NCBI GenBank assembly: GCA_963839955.1
Contig: CAWIXB010000001.1
Span: 3,348,001-3,412,000, forward strand
Reading direction: 5' to 3'
Length of the DNA stretch: 64,000 nt
Origin: CAWIXB01 sp963839955
GTDB taxonomy: Bacteria > Actinomycetota > Actinomycetes > JACCUZ01
Of the stretch, positions 47,650-56,155 are shown in pieces. Each line of letters opens with the position of its first letter. The first letter of the stretch is position 1. Made by a program: the position numbers and the translations under genes. The notes beneath the pieces are model-generated. The model saw only the letters and a program-made list of their open reading frames with translations, was not told where the DNA came from and ran no database searches.

Positions 47650-48765
47650 TCAGGCGGGCAGCTCGCGCGGCGCCACTCTGGTCACCCAGGCGGCCGGGTC
47701 GGCGAGCTCGGCCCGCGTCGGGAGGTGCTCCGGGCGCTCCCACACGCGGTTGAACCCGGCCATGCCCACCCGCTCGACGACTCCGCGCACGAACCGCTCA
47801 CCGTCGCGGTACTGGCGCATCTTGGCGTCGATGCCGAGCAGCCGGCGCACGACCTGCTCGGCCCGCTTGGCCTCCTTGCGGCGGCGCTGGAACTTCGCCC
47901 GGATGTCACGGACCGACGGGATCACCGCCGGGCCGACCCCGTCCATGACGAAGTCGGCATGGCCCTCGAGGACCGACATCAGCGCGGTGATGCGGTCGAG
48001 GATCTCCCGCTGGGCGGGGGTCTGGACGGCCTCGACGAGCGAGCCCCCGTTGTCCGCCTCGGGGGAGACGCCCGAGCGGACGGCGTCGTAGGTGGCGGCC
48101 GCCGCGGCCTTCAGCCGGCGGGCCAGCGCGGCCGAGTCGAGGTCGGTCGCGTCGACGAACGCGGTGATCTCGGACATCACGTGGGGGCGCAGCCAGGGCA
48201 CCGCGCCGAACTGAACCCGGTGGGTCTCCTCGTGCAGGCAGACCCACAGGCGGAAGTCGCGTGCGTCCACGTCCATCTCGCGCTCCGCGGAGACGATGTT
48301 CGGGGCGACAAGGAGCAGCCTGCCGGGCGGGGCGTGCTCGATGTCGGGACCGCCTTCCTGGTACGGCGGGAACAGCTCGTACTGCCCGAGCACCTTCGTC
48401 GCCATGAACGCCAGCAGCGACCCTGTCTGCACCCCGGTTATCCGGGAGCCGACCGCGCTGGCGACCGGCGACGGCGCACCCTTGCGGCTGGAGATCTTGT
48501 CGACGAGCGGGTCGAGCACCGTGCGGAACCCCGATGCGTTCGCCTGGATCCAGCCCGGCCGATCGATGATGGCGACCGACGAGCCGTCGGTCTCGGCGAC
48601 CAGGTGGGTGTACCTCCGCACGTGACCCTGGGCCTCCACGGCATAGCGGCGCAGATCGGCCACCGCCGCGTGCGCCTCCTCACGGGAGACGGTCGGTCCG
48701 GGCCGGACCAGGCGGGTGCCGGTGGTCACGGCCAGATCCCAGTCGACCATCGCGGAGGAGCTCAT
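47650..48765 (-). CDS. Zinc-dependent metalloprotease-like protein (DUF2342)
   Basis: 371 residues. Zincin motif HEETH in LWVCLHEETHRVQFGAVPW, with a glutamate further on in VLEGHADFVMDGVG as candidate third ligand. This family is called zinc-dependent metalloprotease or coenzyme F420 biosynthesis-associated protein and sits beside tilS/dacB in most actinobacteria; physiological substrate unknown. ATG 48765 was chosen as the first start with family sequence (MSSSAMVDWDLAV). No signal peptide. Confidence 0.87.
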   Translation of the reverse strand: MSSSAMVDWDLAVTTGTRLVRPGPTVSREEAHAAVADLRRYAVEAQGHVRRYTHLVAETDGSSVAIIDRPGWIQANASGFRTVLDPLVDKISSRKGAPSPVASAVGSRITGVQTGSLLAFMATKVLGQYELFPPYQEGGPDIEHAPPGRLLLVAPNIVSAEREMDVDARDFRLWVCLHEETHRVQFGAVPWLRPHVMSEITAFVDATDLDSAALARRLKAAAAATYDAVRSGVSPEADNGGSLVEAVQTPAQREILDRITALMSVLEGHADFVMDGVGPAVIPSVRDIRAKFQRRRKEAKRAEQVVRRLLGIDAKMRQYRDGERFVRGVVERVGMAGFNRVWERPEHLPTRAELADPAAWVTRVAPRELPA

Positions 48766-48808
48766 CGCATCACCGTACGTCTCTCGTGTGGGAGCCCGGC
48801 ACAACAGT

Positions 48809-48842
48809 GGCCCGGGCGTTCGACTGACCGAACGCCCGGGCC
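48809..48842 (-). terminator. Strong hairpin after the 48-residue membrane protein gene
   Basis: A perfect 14-base inverted repeat (GGCCCGGGCGTTCG and its complement) surrounds a six-base loop, 26 bases past the stop of the small gene and just upstream of the metalloprotease gene. No U-run. It should stop transcription before the metalloprotease-tilS genes. Confidence 0.7.
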
Positions 48843-48867
48843 GGCTGCTACGTGCCGCAAGTCAGCG

Positions 48868-49014
48868 TCAAGCGTTGAAGATGCTGACTCCGCCCGGTCC
48901 GACAAGGAACGCAACAATGATGAGGACGATGCCGAGTAATACCTGACCGCGGATCAGGGTCACTACACCCCAGATCCCGATCACTACCGCAAGAATCCAC
49001 AACAGCAGGGCCAT
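48868..49014 (-). CDS. GPGG-motif small membrane protein
   Basis: 48 residues, almost wholly hydrophobic: two spans (about 3-19 and 24-38) with an Arg-Gly turn, ending in FLVGPGGVSIFNA. ATG 49014 has an ideal ribosome site, AAGGAGG six bases upstream, and the gene is followed by a strong hairpin, so it is a well-bounded single gene. Similar GPGG-ending small proteins occur throughout actinobacteria; function unknown. Confidence 0.8.
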   Translation of the reverse strand: MALLLWILAVVIGIWGVVTLIRGQVLLGIVLIIVAFLVGPGGVSIFNA

Positions 49015-49126
49015 GGTGTGCCTCCTTCCGGAGCGCATGCTTCCCCCGGGCCCTCCCTCCAACCCCGGTCGACCGATTCAGTTGGCCGGGCGGTCGGGTT
49101 GTGGGTGATTTGCGGGGATACGCGCG

Positions 49127-50548
49127 TCAGCGGCCCCGCGCCAGCGTCGCGGCGAACCGGTCGAGCGCGTTCTCGGCCGTCTGGCCGGCTCCCGGCGGGA
49201 CGCCGTCGGTGAGCACGGCGAAGGCGTACAGCCGTGGGCCGGGCCCTTCCACGGTGCCGGCGAGGCTGCTCACACCGGTCAAGGTGCCCGTTTTCGCCCG
49301 CACCAGCCCCGCCCCGGCCCGCGCGGATCCCCCGTCGAAACGGTCGTCGAGCGTCCCCGAGAACCCGCCGACGGGCAGCCCGGTGACCAGCGCCCGCAGC
49401 GCCGATCCCTCCGGGCGGCTGGCGAGCCCGAGCAGCCCGGCCACGGTAGCCGGTGAGACCTGCGAACCGCGGGCGAGGCCACTGCCGTCGAGGAGGCTGG
49501 CCCCCTCCGTGGGGAGGTCGAGGCGGGCGAGAACCGTGGCGATCGCCTCCTGGCCGCCGCGAAAGCTCGCCGGCAGGTCGAGGCCGTGAGCGGCGACCCG
49601 GAGCAGCGCCTCGGCGACGTCGTTGTCGCTGGTCGTCAGGGCGTTCTCCACAAGTTCTGCGACCGTGGGCGAGCTGACCGCGGCCAGCTCGCTGCCCGGC
49701 GTGGCCGCGCTGGCGGGCTCCTTGGCCGCCGGCGGCGCTGCCCCGCGCGACACCCGCCCGCTCACCGCGATCCCTCGCCGCTCGAGCAGGCCGGCAAGGT
49801 TCGCTCCGGCGGCGAGGGCCGGGTCGCGTGCTCGCGCCGCGACGTGCGGACGCACCCGGCCGGCGTCCACCGCGAGCGCGCTGACCGGCGACACCACCCC
49901 GCCGGGCACGTAGCTGCTGCGCCAGGCCGGGGACACGGCCGGGCCGACGAAGAGCCGGTCGTCGACGCGGAGCCGGACGCTCGTGACGCCGCCGGCCCGC
50001 AGCGCCACAGCGGTCTCGGAGGCGAGCTCGGCCATGGTGGCCGGCAGCGGGTAGGGACGGGGACGCTCCGGGCGGGTCGTCAGCGTGGGGTCGCCAGCGC
50101 CGACGAGCACCACGTCACCCGCCTGCGGGCCGGCCACGACCCGCGTGGTCAGCCGGGTCTGCGCACCGGCGCCGAGCAATGCCCCGGCGCCGGTCACCAG
50201 CTTGGCCACCGAGGCCGGTGTCCGCGGGGCGGCTCCGTCGCTGTCTAACAACGTCTCGCCCGTGCGGGCATCCACCACGACGGCCCCCGCCGAGCGCAGC
50301 GCCGGGTCGCGCAGGACCCGCTGTAGAGCGGCGACGGGCAGCGCGGGGGCGGGCGAGGCGCTCGCCGGAAGGTCGGCCAGGACCGGGGCGGCCGCCGGCC
50401 TTGTCGGGGTGCGCGACGCCGCCGGGGTCGGCTCCGACCCCGTGCCTGGGACACCGGGCAGCCGGTCGGTGAGGGCCAGCCCGCCGACGACGGTCCCGGC
50501 AAGGAGGAGCAGGACGAGGCCGACCACCAGCAGGCGCCGGAGCGCCAT
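49127..50548 (-). CDS. dacB: D-alanyl-D-alanine carboxypeptidase/endopeptidase (PBP4 family)
   Basis: 473 residues, exported cell-wall enzyme of peptidase family S13. N-terminal anchor (LLVVGLVLLLLAGTVVGG), a Pro/Ala-rich stalk, then the penicillin-binding domain: active-site SVAK at 113-116, SDN at 307-309 and KTG at 419-421. The large insert typical of class C enzymes is between the first two motifs. ATG 50548 preferred; a TTG six codons earlier (50566) is possible. Divergent from ppa. Confidence 0.95.
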   Translation of the reverse strand: MALRRLLVVGLVLLLLAGTVVGGLALTDRLPGVPGTGSEPTPAASRTPTRPAAAPVLADLPASASPAPALPVAALQRVLRDPALRSAGAVVVDARTGETLLDSDGAAPRTPASVAKLVTGAGALLGAGAQTRLTTRVVAGPQAGDVVLVGAGDPTLTTRPERPRPYPLPATMAELASETAVALRAGGVTSVRLRVDDRLFVGPAVSPAWRSSYVPGGVVSPVSALAVDAGRVRPHVAARARDPALAAGANLAGLLERRGIAVSGRVSRGAAPPAAKEPASAATPGSELAAVSSPTVAELVENALTTSDNDVAEALLRVAAHGLDLPASFRGGQEAIATVLARLDLPTEGASLLDGSGLARGSQVSPATVAGLLGLASRPEGSALRALVTGLPVGGFSGTLDDRFDGGSARAGAGLVRAKTGTLTGVSSLAGTVEGPGPRLYAFAVLTDGVPPGAGQTAENALDRFAATLARGR

Positions 50549-50677
50549 GCCTCGGTCGCCGACCAACGTGTCCCGCCCCGTCTGCTCTCGATTGGCCGGG
50601 TCGCCCCGGCGTACGCGAGACTAGCCGTCGGCCGTGCCCGTCCCCACCGTCGCGGCCGTCGTGAACCGGAGGTGGCC

Positions 50678-51169
50678 GTGGAGTTCGACGTCCTCGTCGA
50701 GATCCCCAAGGGGCAGCGCAACAAGTACGAGATCGACCATGCCACCGGACGCATGCGCCTCGACCGCATGCTCTTCACGTCGACCCGCTACCCCGCCGAT
50801 TACGGCTTTATCGACAACACCCTCGGCGAGGACGGCGACGCGCTCGACGCCCTGGTGCTGCTGGACGAGCCCACGTTCCCCGGCTGTCTGATCCGCTGCC
50901 GCGCGCTCGGCATGTTCCGGATGACCGACGAGGCGGGCGGCGACGACAAGGTGCTGTGCGTGCCGGCCACCGACCCCCGGATGGAGCACATGCGCGACAT
51001 CCACCACGTCTCGGAGTTCGACCGGCTGGAGATCCAGCACTTCTTCGAGGTCTACAAGGACCTCGAGCCCGGCAAGTCGGTCGAGGGCGCCACCTGGGCG
51101 GGCCGCACCGAGGCCGAGGCCGAGATCGTCCACTCCGTCGAGCGGCTCAGGTCCAGCCGAGCGGAGTGA
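50678..51169 (+). CDS. ppa: Inorganic pyrophosphatase
   Basis: Family I soluble pyrophosphatase, 163 residues. Motifs EIPKGQRNKYE, YPADYGFIDNTLGEDGDALDALVLL with the Asp cluster DGDALD, and KVLCVPATDPRM. GTG 50678 has GGAGG five bases upstream; the longer GTG start two codons earlier overlaps the ribosome site. Divergent from dacB, convergent with the membrane protein gene. Confidence 0.97.
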   Translation: MEFDVLVEIPKGQRNKYEIDHATGRMRLDRMLFTSTRYPADYGFIDNTLGEDGDALDALVLLDEPTFPGCLIRCRALGMFRMTDEAGGDDKVLCVPATDPRMEHMRDIHHVSEFDRLEIQHFFEVYKDLEPGKSVEGATWAGRTEAEAEIVHSVERLRSSRAE

Positions 51170-51180
51170 GCGAAACCGGC

Positions 51181-51846
51181 TCAGACCCAGCCGAGGTCGG
51201 TGAACTCCGGAAAGCCGCCCTGCCAGATGCCGAAGCCGACGAGCATCAGCAGCGAGACGCCGTACGACGAGAGCAGTACCCGGCCCAGGGCGTCGCGGGT
51301 GACCAGCCCCCAGATCGCGAAGATCGCGGCGACGATGATCCCCATGATCGGCGTCTGGCCCTCGATGGAGTTGGTGAAGTGCGTGAAGCCGACCGCCAGC
51401 GCGGCCAGGTGGGCGAGCAGCCCGCCGCGCGGGCGCCGCTCGGCGAAGGTCGCGGCCAGCGCGGCGACGACGAGGGCGAACCCGGCGTACCAGATGTAGT
51501 GGCCCACGACCTCGTCCCAGAGGTGGGCGGGCTCGCCGGGTGCGACGTTGCCGACGGAGTTCGCCGAGAGATGGATCCCGTGACCCAGGGTGTAGACGAC
51601 GGCGCCCAACCCGAAGACTCCCCACGCGGCCCCGGACGCGCGCCCGACGCGCAACGCAGCGGCCGCCGGGCCGAGGACGAGGAAGGGGGTGAGCAGGTCG
51701 ATCCAGTCGGCCCACCGGGTCTGTTTGCCGAGCTCGCCGAGCCCCTCGAACAGAGTGCCGCCATGGTGCGTCACGGCGTAGTCGACGGCGAAGAGCAGCA
51801 GCCAGCCGCCTCCGCCACCACTGCGGCGCTCGTCGTAGGACGTCAT
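51181..51846 (-). CDS. Hypothetical membrane protein with conserved histidines
   Basis: 221 residues with six to seven hydrophobic segments. Not recognised as a named family. Notable are several polar residues near the membrane: HHGG, GHGIHLSANSVGN, HLWDEVVGHYIWYAG and FTHFTNSIEGQTPIMG. The spacing of His, Asp and Glu could form a metal site in the membrane, as in ceramidase- or haem-handling membrane proteins, but this is only a pattern. Monocistronic by appearance, leaving a 234-base gap to the STAS gene. Confidence 0.65.
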   Translation of the reverse strand: MTSYDERRSGGGGGWLLLFAVDYAVTHHGGTLFEGLGELGKQTRWADWIDLLTPFLVLGPAAAALRVGRASGAAWGVFGLGAVVYTLGHGIHLSANSVGNVAPGEPAHLWDEVVGHYIWYAGFALVVAALAATFAERRPRGGLLAHLAALAVGFTHFTNSIEGQTPIMGIIVAAIFAIWGLVTRDALGRVLLSSYGVSLLMLVGFGIWQGGFPEFTDLGWV

Positions 51847-52080
51847 CGGAGATCCTCAGGACCTGCTCGTGCTGCGCGACCGGTCACGACGCGACACAGA
51901 AGTCACAGCAGCCCCGCAAGCGAACACCTGTCACACGAAGCGCGTCAACCGCGACCTCTCGCCTTTTTCCACCCGCTCGTGGTACATATTTTTCGTCGCC
52001 CTTGGCGACGGAGTCCTTACCAGGCTTCCAGAGGTGGGGAGCCGGTCTCGCGCTTGTCGGCACCTACGCCGACGCCCGCC

Positions 52081-52443
52081 ATGGGGGGCACCGTGACCCA
52101 CACCGCGCCGGGCCTTGTCCTGCACACCCCAACGCTGGGTGAAGTCACCACCTTGACCGTCTCGGGAGAGCTGGACCTGCAGACGGCGCCGCAGTTGCGC
52201 GACGCCGCCTACCACCTGCTCAGCGACGGGGCGAAGTACCTGCACCTCGACATGTCCGGCGTGACGTTCATGGACATCACCGGCCTGGACGTCCTGCTGG
52301 CGACCAAGCGCCGCGCCGAGGTCGCCGGCATCCGTCTCGTCCTGTTCCGGTCATCCCGCTCGGTCGAGCGCCTTCTGGAGGTCACCGAGCTCACCGACGT
52401 GTTCGCGCGCGACTCCGACGGTGACGCGACCGCGACGACGTAG
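52081..52443 (+). CDS. STAS-domain anti-sigma factor antagonist
   Basis: 120 residues, one STAS domain: LTVSGELDLQTAPQLRDA, LHLDMSGVTFMDITGLDVLLATKR, VLFRSSRSVERLLEVTEL. The residue normally phosphorylated (Ser in DSSG) is Thr in MDITGLD, which still allows phosphorylation. Such proteins release a sigma factor by binding its anti-sigma kinase; no partner kinase is adjacent. ATG 52081 is listed; GTG 52093 has GGGGGG four bases upstream and is an equal candidate. Confidence 0.82.
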   Translation: MGGTVTHTAPGLVLHTPTLGEVTTLTVSGELDLQTAPQLRDAAYHLLSDGAKYLHLDMSGVTFMDITGLDVLLATKRRAEVAGIRLVLFRSSRSVERLLEVTELTDVFARDSDGDATATT

Positions 52444-52454
52444 CGAGCGGGCGA

Positions 52455-54155
52455 TCAGGGGGACGACGCTCGTTGCGCCGCGTACAGGTCGCGCACCGAC
52501 GGCTCCGCACCGTGCTGCACGAGCGCGGACTCCAGGTCTCCGGAGAAGTCACGTGGCAGCCCGCTGGTCGCCGTCGTGACGCCCTGGATCCCGACCGTCG
52601 GGCTGCGGGGTGCGACGTCGGCGATAGCGATCGCGTACGGCAGGGCGTTGGTGATGCGGACGTTCCAGTGCGCCATCCGCGCACCGAACAGGGGTCCTGA
52701 AGCTGCCGATCCGCCGACCCGGCCGTTGTTGTTGACGGTGATCGCCGTGCGGGCGTTCTCGAACGGCATGGCCCGGTGCGTGTCGAACGTGCCCTCGTTC
52801 ATCTGCCCCTGCCGGTAGACGTTGCCCGACGAGAGCCCTTCGACGTTGAGCCCGTGATGGACGGCGCCGGAGGGCACCGGCACGGTGAAGGTCTCGATGC
52901 GGAAGTCCTCGACCAGGTTGTCGTTGGACTGCATGCGGCACGCGAAGCTGTGATGCGCGGCTCGACCGCCGACCGTGACGCCGGTGACGGTCACCGACTT
53001 GGCCGTCGTGAAGCCGAAGCCGAGGTCGCAGTTCTCGACGCGTACGTTGCGCGCCCAGCAGTCATGGACCGCCTGGAACTGCACGCCGTTGGAACCGGGG
53101 TGACGGTTGTGCGCGGTCTGCGGTACGAGCGTGTTGCGCACGGTCAGGTCCTCGACACCCGAGTCGTGGATGGTGGGGCCGATCTCGCGCAGCTGGGCCG
53201 GCCACCGCCGGTCCAGGTCGTACTTGAGCGGCTGGGCGAGGCGGACCACGCGGTCGCCGAGCACTGCCTCGATGCGCACCGGCCACTGCAGCATCGAGTA
53301 CTGCACGTACTGACCGCCCGAACCCGTGACGAGCTGCGGAGCAGAGCGCGGCCAGTCATAGCTGTAGGCGCCCGGGATGTCGCCGGCCAGATGCCGCAGC
53401 AGACTCGCGTCCGGCGGGTTCTGGCACTCCAGCACGACCATGTCGCCCGCCCGGAGCCTGCTGGTGTCGGAGACGAGCAGCGTCTGCTGGCCCCGTGAGG
53501 CAACGCCGACGTCGGCAAGGGCGTCGCCGAGCAGCCACCCCTCCGTCACCGCGAAGTCCTCGGCCTCGGACCGGGCAAGCCGCTCGGGTGCGACGAACCA
53601 GACCTGTCCGCCCGTCCAGGACCAGCGACTGTTGCCGTTGGACTGGCGTGCCTGGCGGTAGCCGTCGTCCAGGGTGCGAGTGAAGTGCAGGACCGACTTC
53701 GGACCCGCGCCTCGCAGGACCACCCCGGACCACGTGATCCAGACCGGACTCGAGAGGAGGTAGACCCCGGGCGGTACCAGCACGGCGCCACCGCCGCGCT
53801 CCCCGGCGGCTTGGATCGCCCGGTTGAAGGCTTCCGTGCAGTCCGTCGTGTCATCGCCTCGGGCACCGAAGTCGGTGACCCGGGCGACCACGGGTGGCCT
53901 CGGCGGCTTGGCGCCGAGGCGGTAACCCGCACGTGACACGTCGGGCAGCAGCGGATGGGATCCGGGAGCGGCCTGCCACTGGGCCAGCAGCGCGGCGGCG
54001 TCGTCGCCCGGCTTCGGTGCGGCCGCCGCCGCGGCGGCTGGGGGTGCCGCCGCAGCGGTGCCGGGGATGGCGGGCATGGCGGTCGACGCGGCGATCGCGG
54101 CACCGAGGCCGAGGAATCCACGCCGGGTCACCGCCTGGCGGGTGTTGGCTGTCAT
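52455..54155 (-). CDS. Tat-exported pectate-lyase-like beta-helix protein
   Basis: 566 residues. Tat motif TRRGFLGLG at 10-18, then an Ala/Pro-rich linker. The Pectate_lyase_3 fold starts with VTDFGARGDDTTDCTEAFNRAIQAAGERGGGAVLVPPGVYLL (in segments), and rungs follow such as IHDSGVEDLTVRN, WARNVRVENCDLGFGFTTAKSVTVTGV and NVEGLSSGNVYRQGQ. Such proteins cleave polysaccharides outside the cell; lyase or hydrolase activity cannot be told. Divergent from a FadR-type regulator, which probably controls it. Confidence 0.85.
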   Translation of the reverse strand: MTANTRQAVTRRGFLGLGAAIAASTAMPAIPGTAAAAPPAAAAAAAPKPGDDAAALLAQWQAAPGSHPLLPDVSRAGYRLGAKPPRPPVVARVTDFGARGDDTTDCTEAFNRAIQAAGERGGGAVLVPPGVYLLSSPVWITWSGVVLRGAGPKSVLHFTRTLDDGYRQARQSNGNSRWSWTGGQVWFVAPERLARSEAEDFAVTEGWLLGDALADVGVASRGQQTLLVSDTSRLRAGDMVVLECQNPPDASLLRHLAGDIPGAYSYDWPRSAPQLVTGSGGQYVQYSMLQWPVRIEAVLGDRVVRLAQPLKYDLDRRWPAQLREIGPTIHDSGVEDLTVRNTLVPQTAHNRHPGSNGVQFQAVHDCWARNVRVENCDLGFGFTTAKSVTVTGVTVGGRAAHHSFACRMQSNDNLVEDFRIETFTVPVPSGAVHHGLNVEGLSSGNVYRQGQMNEGTFDTHRAMPFENARTAITVNNNGRVGGSAASGPLFGARMAHWNVRITNALPYAIAIADVAPRSPTVGIQGVTTATSGLPRDFSGDLESALVQHGAEPSVRDLYAAQRASSP

Positions 54156-54355
54156 GTGTGGCCACTCCTCGACTCAGATCCGGCTGCCGTCGACGGTCAC
54201 GTTGCGGACGGGTCAGTCCTCGATGCAGTCCCTATAGTCATGGTTTGGGCCATTTTGGTGAAGAGGCTGTCCCTTAGGTGGACATCCTGGACGGGGTCGG
54301 CCTCCAGCGCGGTGATCTGGGCACCGGGCGAACGACCCTGCTGTCGTAGGCTGCA

Positions 54356-54368
54356 GACATCGGATGTC
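54356..54368 (+). promoter_or_regulatory. Palindromic operator candidate in front of the FadR-type regulator
   Basis: Perfect 13-base palindrome GACATC-G-GATGTC ends 14 bases before the regulator's GTG, overlapping its presumed transcript start. A further half site GGACATCC occurs at 54280-54287 in the same divergent gap (54156-54382). The gap also holds TATAGG at 54236-54231 on the other strand, a possible -10 for the beta-helix gene. Fits autoregulation by a GntR-type protein, but the motif is not proven to be its site. Confidence 0.4.
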
Positions 54369-54382
54369 CTGGAAGGGGCGAC

Positions 54383-55093
54383 GTGTCACTGACCGACGCG
54401 GCGATCGAGAAGATCAAGGCGATGATCGTCTCCGGCGAGCTGCGGCCCGGCGACCGGCTCCCTCGCGAGGCCGACCTGGCCGAGCGCCTCGGCCTCTCGC
54501 GCAACTCGCTGCGCGAGGCCGTGCGGGCCCTCTCGCTGATCAACGTCCTCGACGTCCGCCAGGGCGACGGCACCTACGTGACGAGCCTGGAGCCAGGACT
54601 GCTGCTCGACGCTATGGGGTTCTTCGTCGACCTGCACCGTGACGACAGCGTGCTGCAGTTCTTCGAAGTGCGCCGGATCCTGGAGCCGGCGGCCACCGCG
54701 ATCGCAGCCCTGTCCATGCCCACCGAAGACATCGCCGAGCTGGACAAGCTGCTCGAGAGCCTGCCGCCCGACCCGTCGATCGAGGAGCTCGTGACCAACG
54801 ACGTCGAGTTCCACCGCCGGATCGCGGCGGGCTCGGGCAACAAGGTCTTGTCCTCGTTGGTCGACTCGCTGTCCGGGCCGACGCTGCGCGCACGGATCTG
54901 GCGAGGTCTCACCCAGGAGGACGCCGTCTCGCGGACACTCGCCGAGCACCGAGCGATCTGCACCGCGCTCGCCGACCGCCAACCCGAGGTGGCCCGCTCG
55001 TGGGCCACCGTGCACGTCGCCGGCATCGAGGCGTGGTTGCGGCAGGCACTCTGGTCCGGTGCCGACCCCGCCGAGCTCGGCGCGCAGGGCTAA
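54383..55093 (+). CDS. GntR-family regulator, FadR/FCD subfamily
   Basis: 236 residues. N-terminal winged helix (IEKIKAMIVSGELRPGDRLPREADLAERLGLSRNSLREAVRAL, in segments; wing RQGDGTYV), then the all-helical FCD effector domain with likely metal ligands in NDVEFHRRI, AEHRAICTAL and WATVHVAGIEAW. FCD regulators often sense uronates or other organic acids, which fits the divergent pectate-lyase-like gene. GTG 54383 has GGAAGGGG upstream. Followed by strong hairpins. Confidence 0.88.
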   Translation: MSLTDAAIEKIKAMIVSGELRPGDRLPREADLAERLGLSRNSLREAVRALSLINVLDVRQGDGTYVTSLEPGLLLDAMGFFVDLHRDDSVLQFFEVRRILEPAATAIAALSMPTEDIAELDKLLESLPPDPSIEELVTNDVEFHRRIAAGSGNKVLSSLVDSLSGPTLRARIWRGLTQEDAVSRTLAEHRAICTALADRQPEVARSWATVHVAGIEAWLRQALWSGADPAELGAQG

Positions 55094-55140
55094 CTTCGAC
55101 TGACGCCGCTCTGCCGATTCGACCACGTTAGGTAGGCGCA

Positions 55141-55199
55141 GCAGTGCCTCAACAGGCGGACCGGCATGTTGAGGCACTGCCCCGCCTGTTGCGGCGGGG
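55141..55199. terminator. Nested hairpins between convergent genes
   Basis: First hairpin: GCAGTGCCTCAACA (55141-55154) pairs perfectly with 55167-55180 around a 12-base loop. Second hairpin: CCCCGCC (55180-55186) pairs with 55193-55199 around TGTTGC. A third pairing, CAACAGGCGG (55150-55159) with 55182-55191, competes with both. Placed between the 3' ends of the GntR gene and the FkbM gene, so a two-way terminator is the simplest reading. Confidence 0.7.
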
Positions 55200-55211
55200 T
55201 GGCCCGTCTGC

Positions 55212-56069
55212 TCAGACGCTGCCCTCGGGTGCGGCGAACACGTCCACGACGTTGGGGACCTCGCCCTCGACCCGGTGCAGGTCACCGTTCTCGTCGGACC
55301 GGTAGATCGCGTAGCCGTAGCCGCGCAGGAGATCGGCCACGGGTGCTCGGCCTTGCCCGAGGGTGCCGACCGCCCTGATCGCGTCCCACTCCAGCTGGAG
55401 CAGGCGGATCCGCTGCTCGCTCAGCGCTCGCGTCGCGCCCTCGAGGACGAGCCGCTCCGCACCCTCCACGTCGATCTTGACGCCGGCCGCAGTGCGGTCG
55501 CCCAGCAGCGCGTCCAGTGTCGTCGCCTCGACGTCGACGCCATCGGTGCCGTCGAACACCAGGTGGTTGAAGCTGTCCAGCCCTTCGGTGATGCGCACGG
55601 TGCCCGGCTCGTTGGACAGTGCCTTCTGCACGACCTCGGCGATGTAGCCGTTGAGCGCAAGGTGTTCGCGCACCCGGTCGGCACGGTTGGTCGGCTCGAC
55701 CGCGATCACCGCTGCGCCGAGGTCGAGCGCGAAGATCGTGTAGATGCCGATGTTGGCGCCCACGTCGACGAACAGGTCGCCGGGCCGGAGTCGCTTGGCC
55801 CAGACGAACATCTCGGTGTTGGGCGGGTTGCGGTAGACCGCGTGCGGAGAGTTGGTCTCGCCCGGGTAGGCGACGATCCTCGAATGATCGCCTACCCGGG
55901 CGGTCGCCGGCCGTTTGAACCCGCGCGTCATCACGTCGTACTTCAGCGTGCGCCCGACGGCACGCAGCCGAGCGTTGCTGTTGGACGGGTGGGTGAAGCT
56001 GGACGCCATGCGGTAGAGCGGGGGCACTTTGCGCAGCAGCTGTTTGGCCCGCGCTCCTGAATCTGACAT
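55212..56069 (-). CDS. FkbM-family methyltransferase
   Basis: 285 residues. SAM site LFVDVGANIGIYTI at about 99-112, then VIAVEPTNRADRVREHLALNG, KIDVEGAERLVLEGA and LLQLEWDA, all typical of FkbM enzymes that O-methylate sugars or polyketides. ATG 56069 was chosen as the start of family-like sequence; the frame is open to 56186 but the extra part shows no homology. Converges on the GntR gene. The next gene upstream is about 90 bases away. Confidence 0.86.
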   Translation of the reverse strand: MSDSGARAKQLLRKVPPLYRMASSFTHPSNSNARLRAVGRTLKYDVMTRGFKRPATARVGDHSRIVAYPGETNSPHAVYRNPPNTEMFVWAKRLRPGDLFVDVGANIGIYTIFALDLGAAVIAVEPTNRADRVREHLALNGYIAEVVQKALSNEPGTVRITEGLDSFNHLVFDGTDGVDVEATTLDALLGDRTAAGVKIDVEGAERLVLEGATRALSEQRIRLLQLEWDAIRAVGTLGQGRAPVADLLRGYGYAIYRSDENGDLHRVEGEVPNVVDVFAAPEGSV

Positions 56070-56155
56070 GGGGCGATCATCCCCCACCCAGTCGTCCGCC
56101 GCAGCCAGTCGGTGGACGACGTCGTGCGCTGTCGACGCGGCCTGCGAGACGAGGA

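Noticed and set aside
51989..52010. T-run plus CGTCGCC/GGCGACG hairpin before the STAS gene
   Set aside because: The T-run precedes the hairpin on the plus strand and becomes an A-run on the minus strand, so it is not an intrinsic terminator in either direction.
52455..54155. Possible phage tail-spike, as beta-helix proteins often are
   Set aside because: It has a Tat signal and a divergent FadR-type regulator, and no phage genes are nearby; a secreted polysaccharide-acting enzyme fits better.
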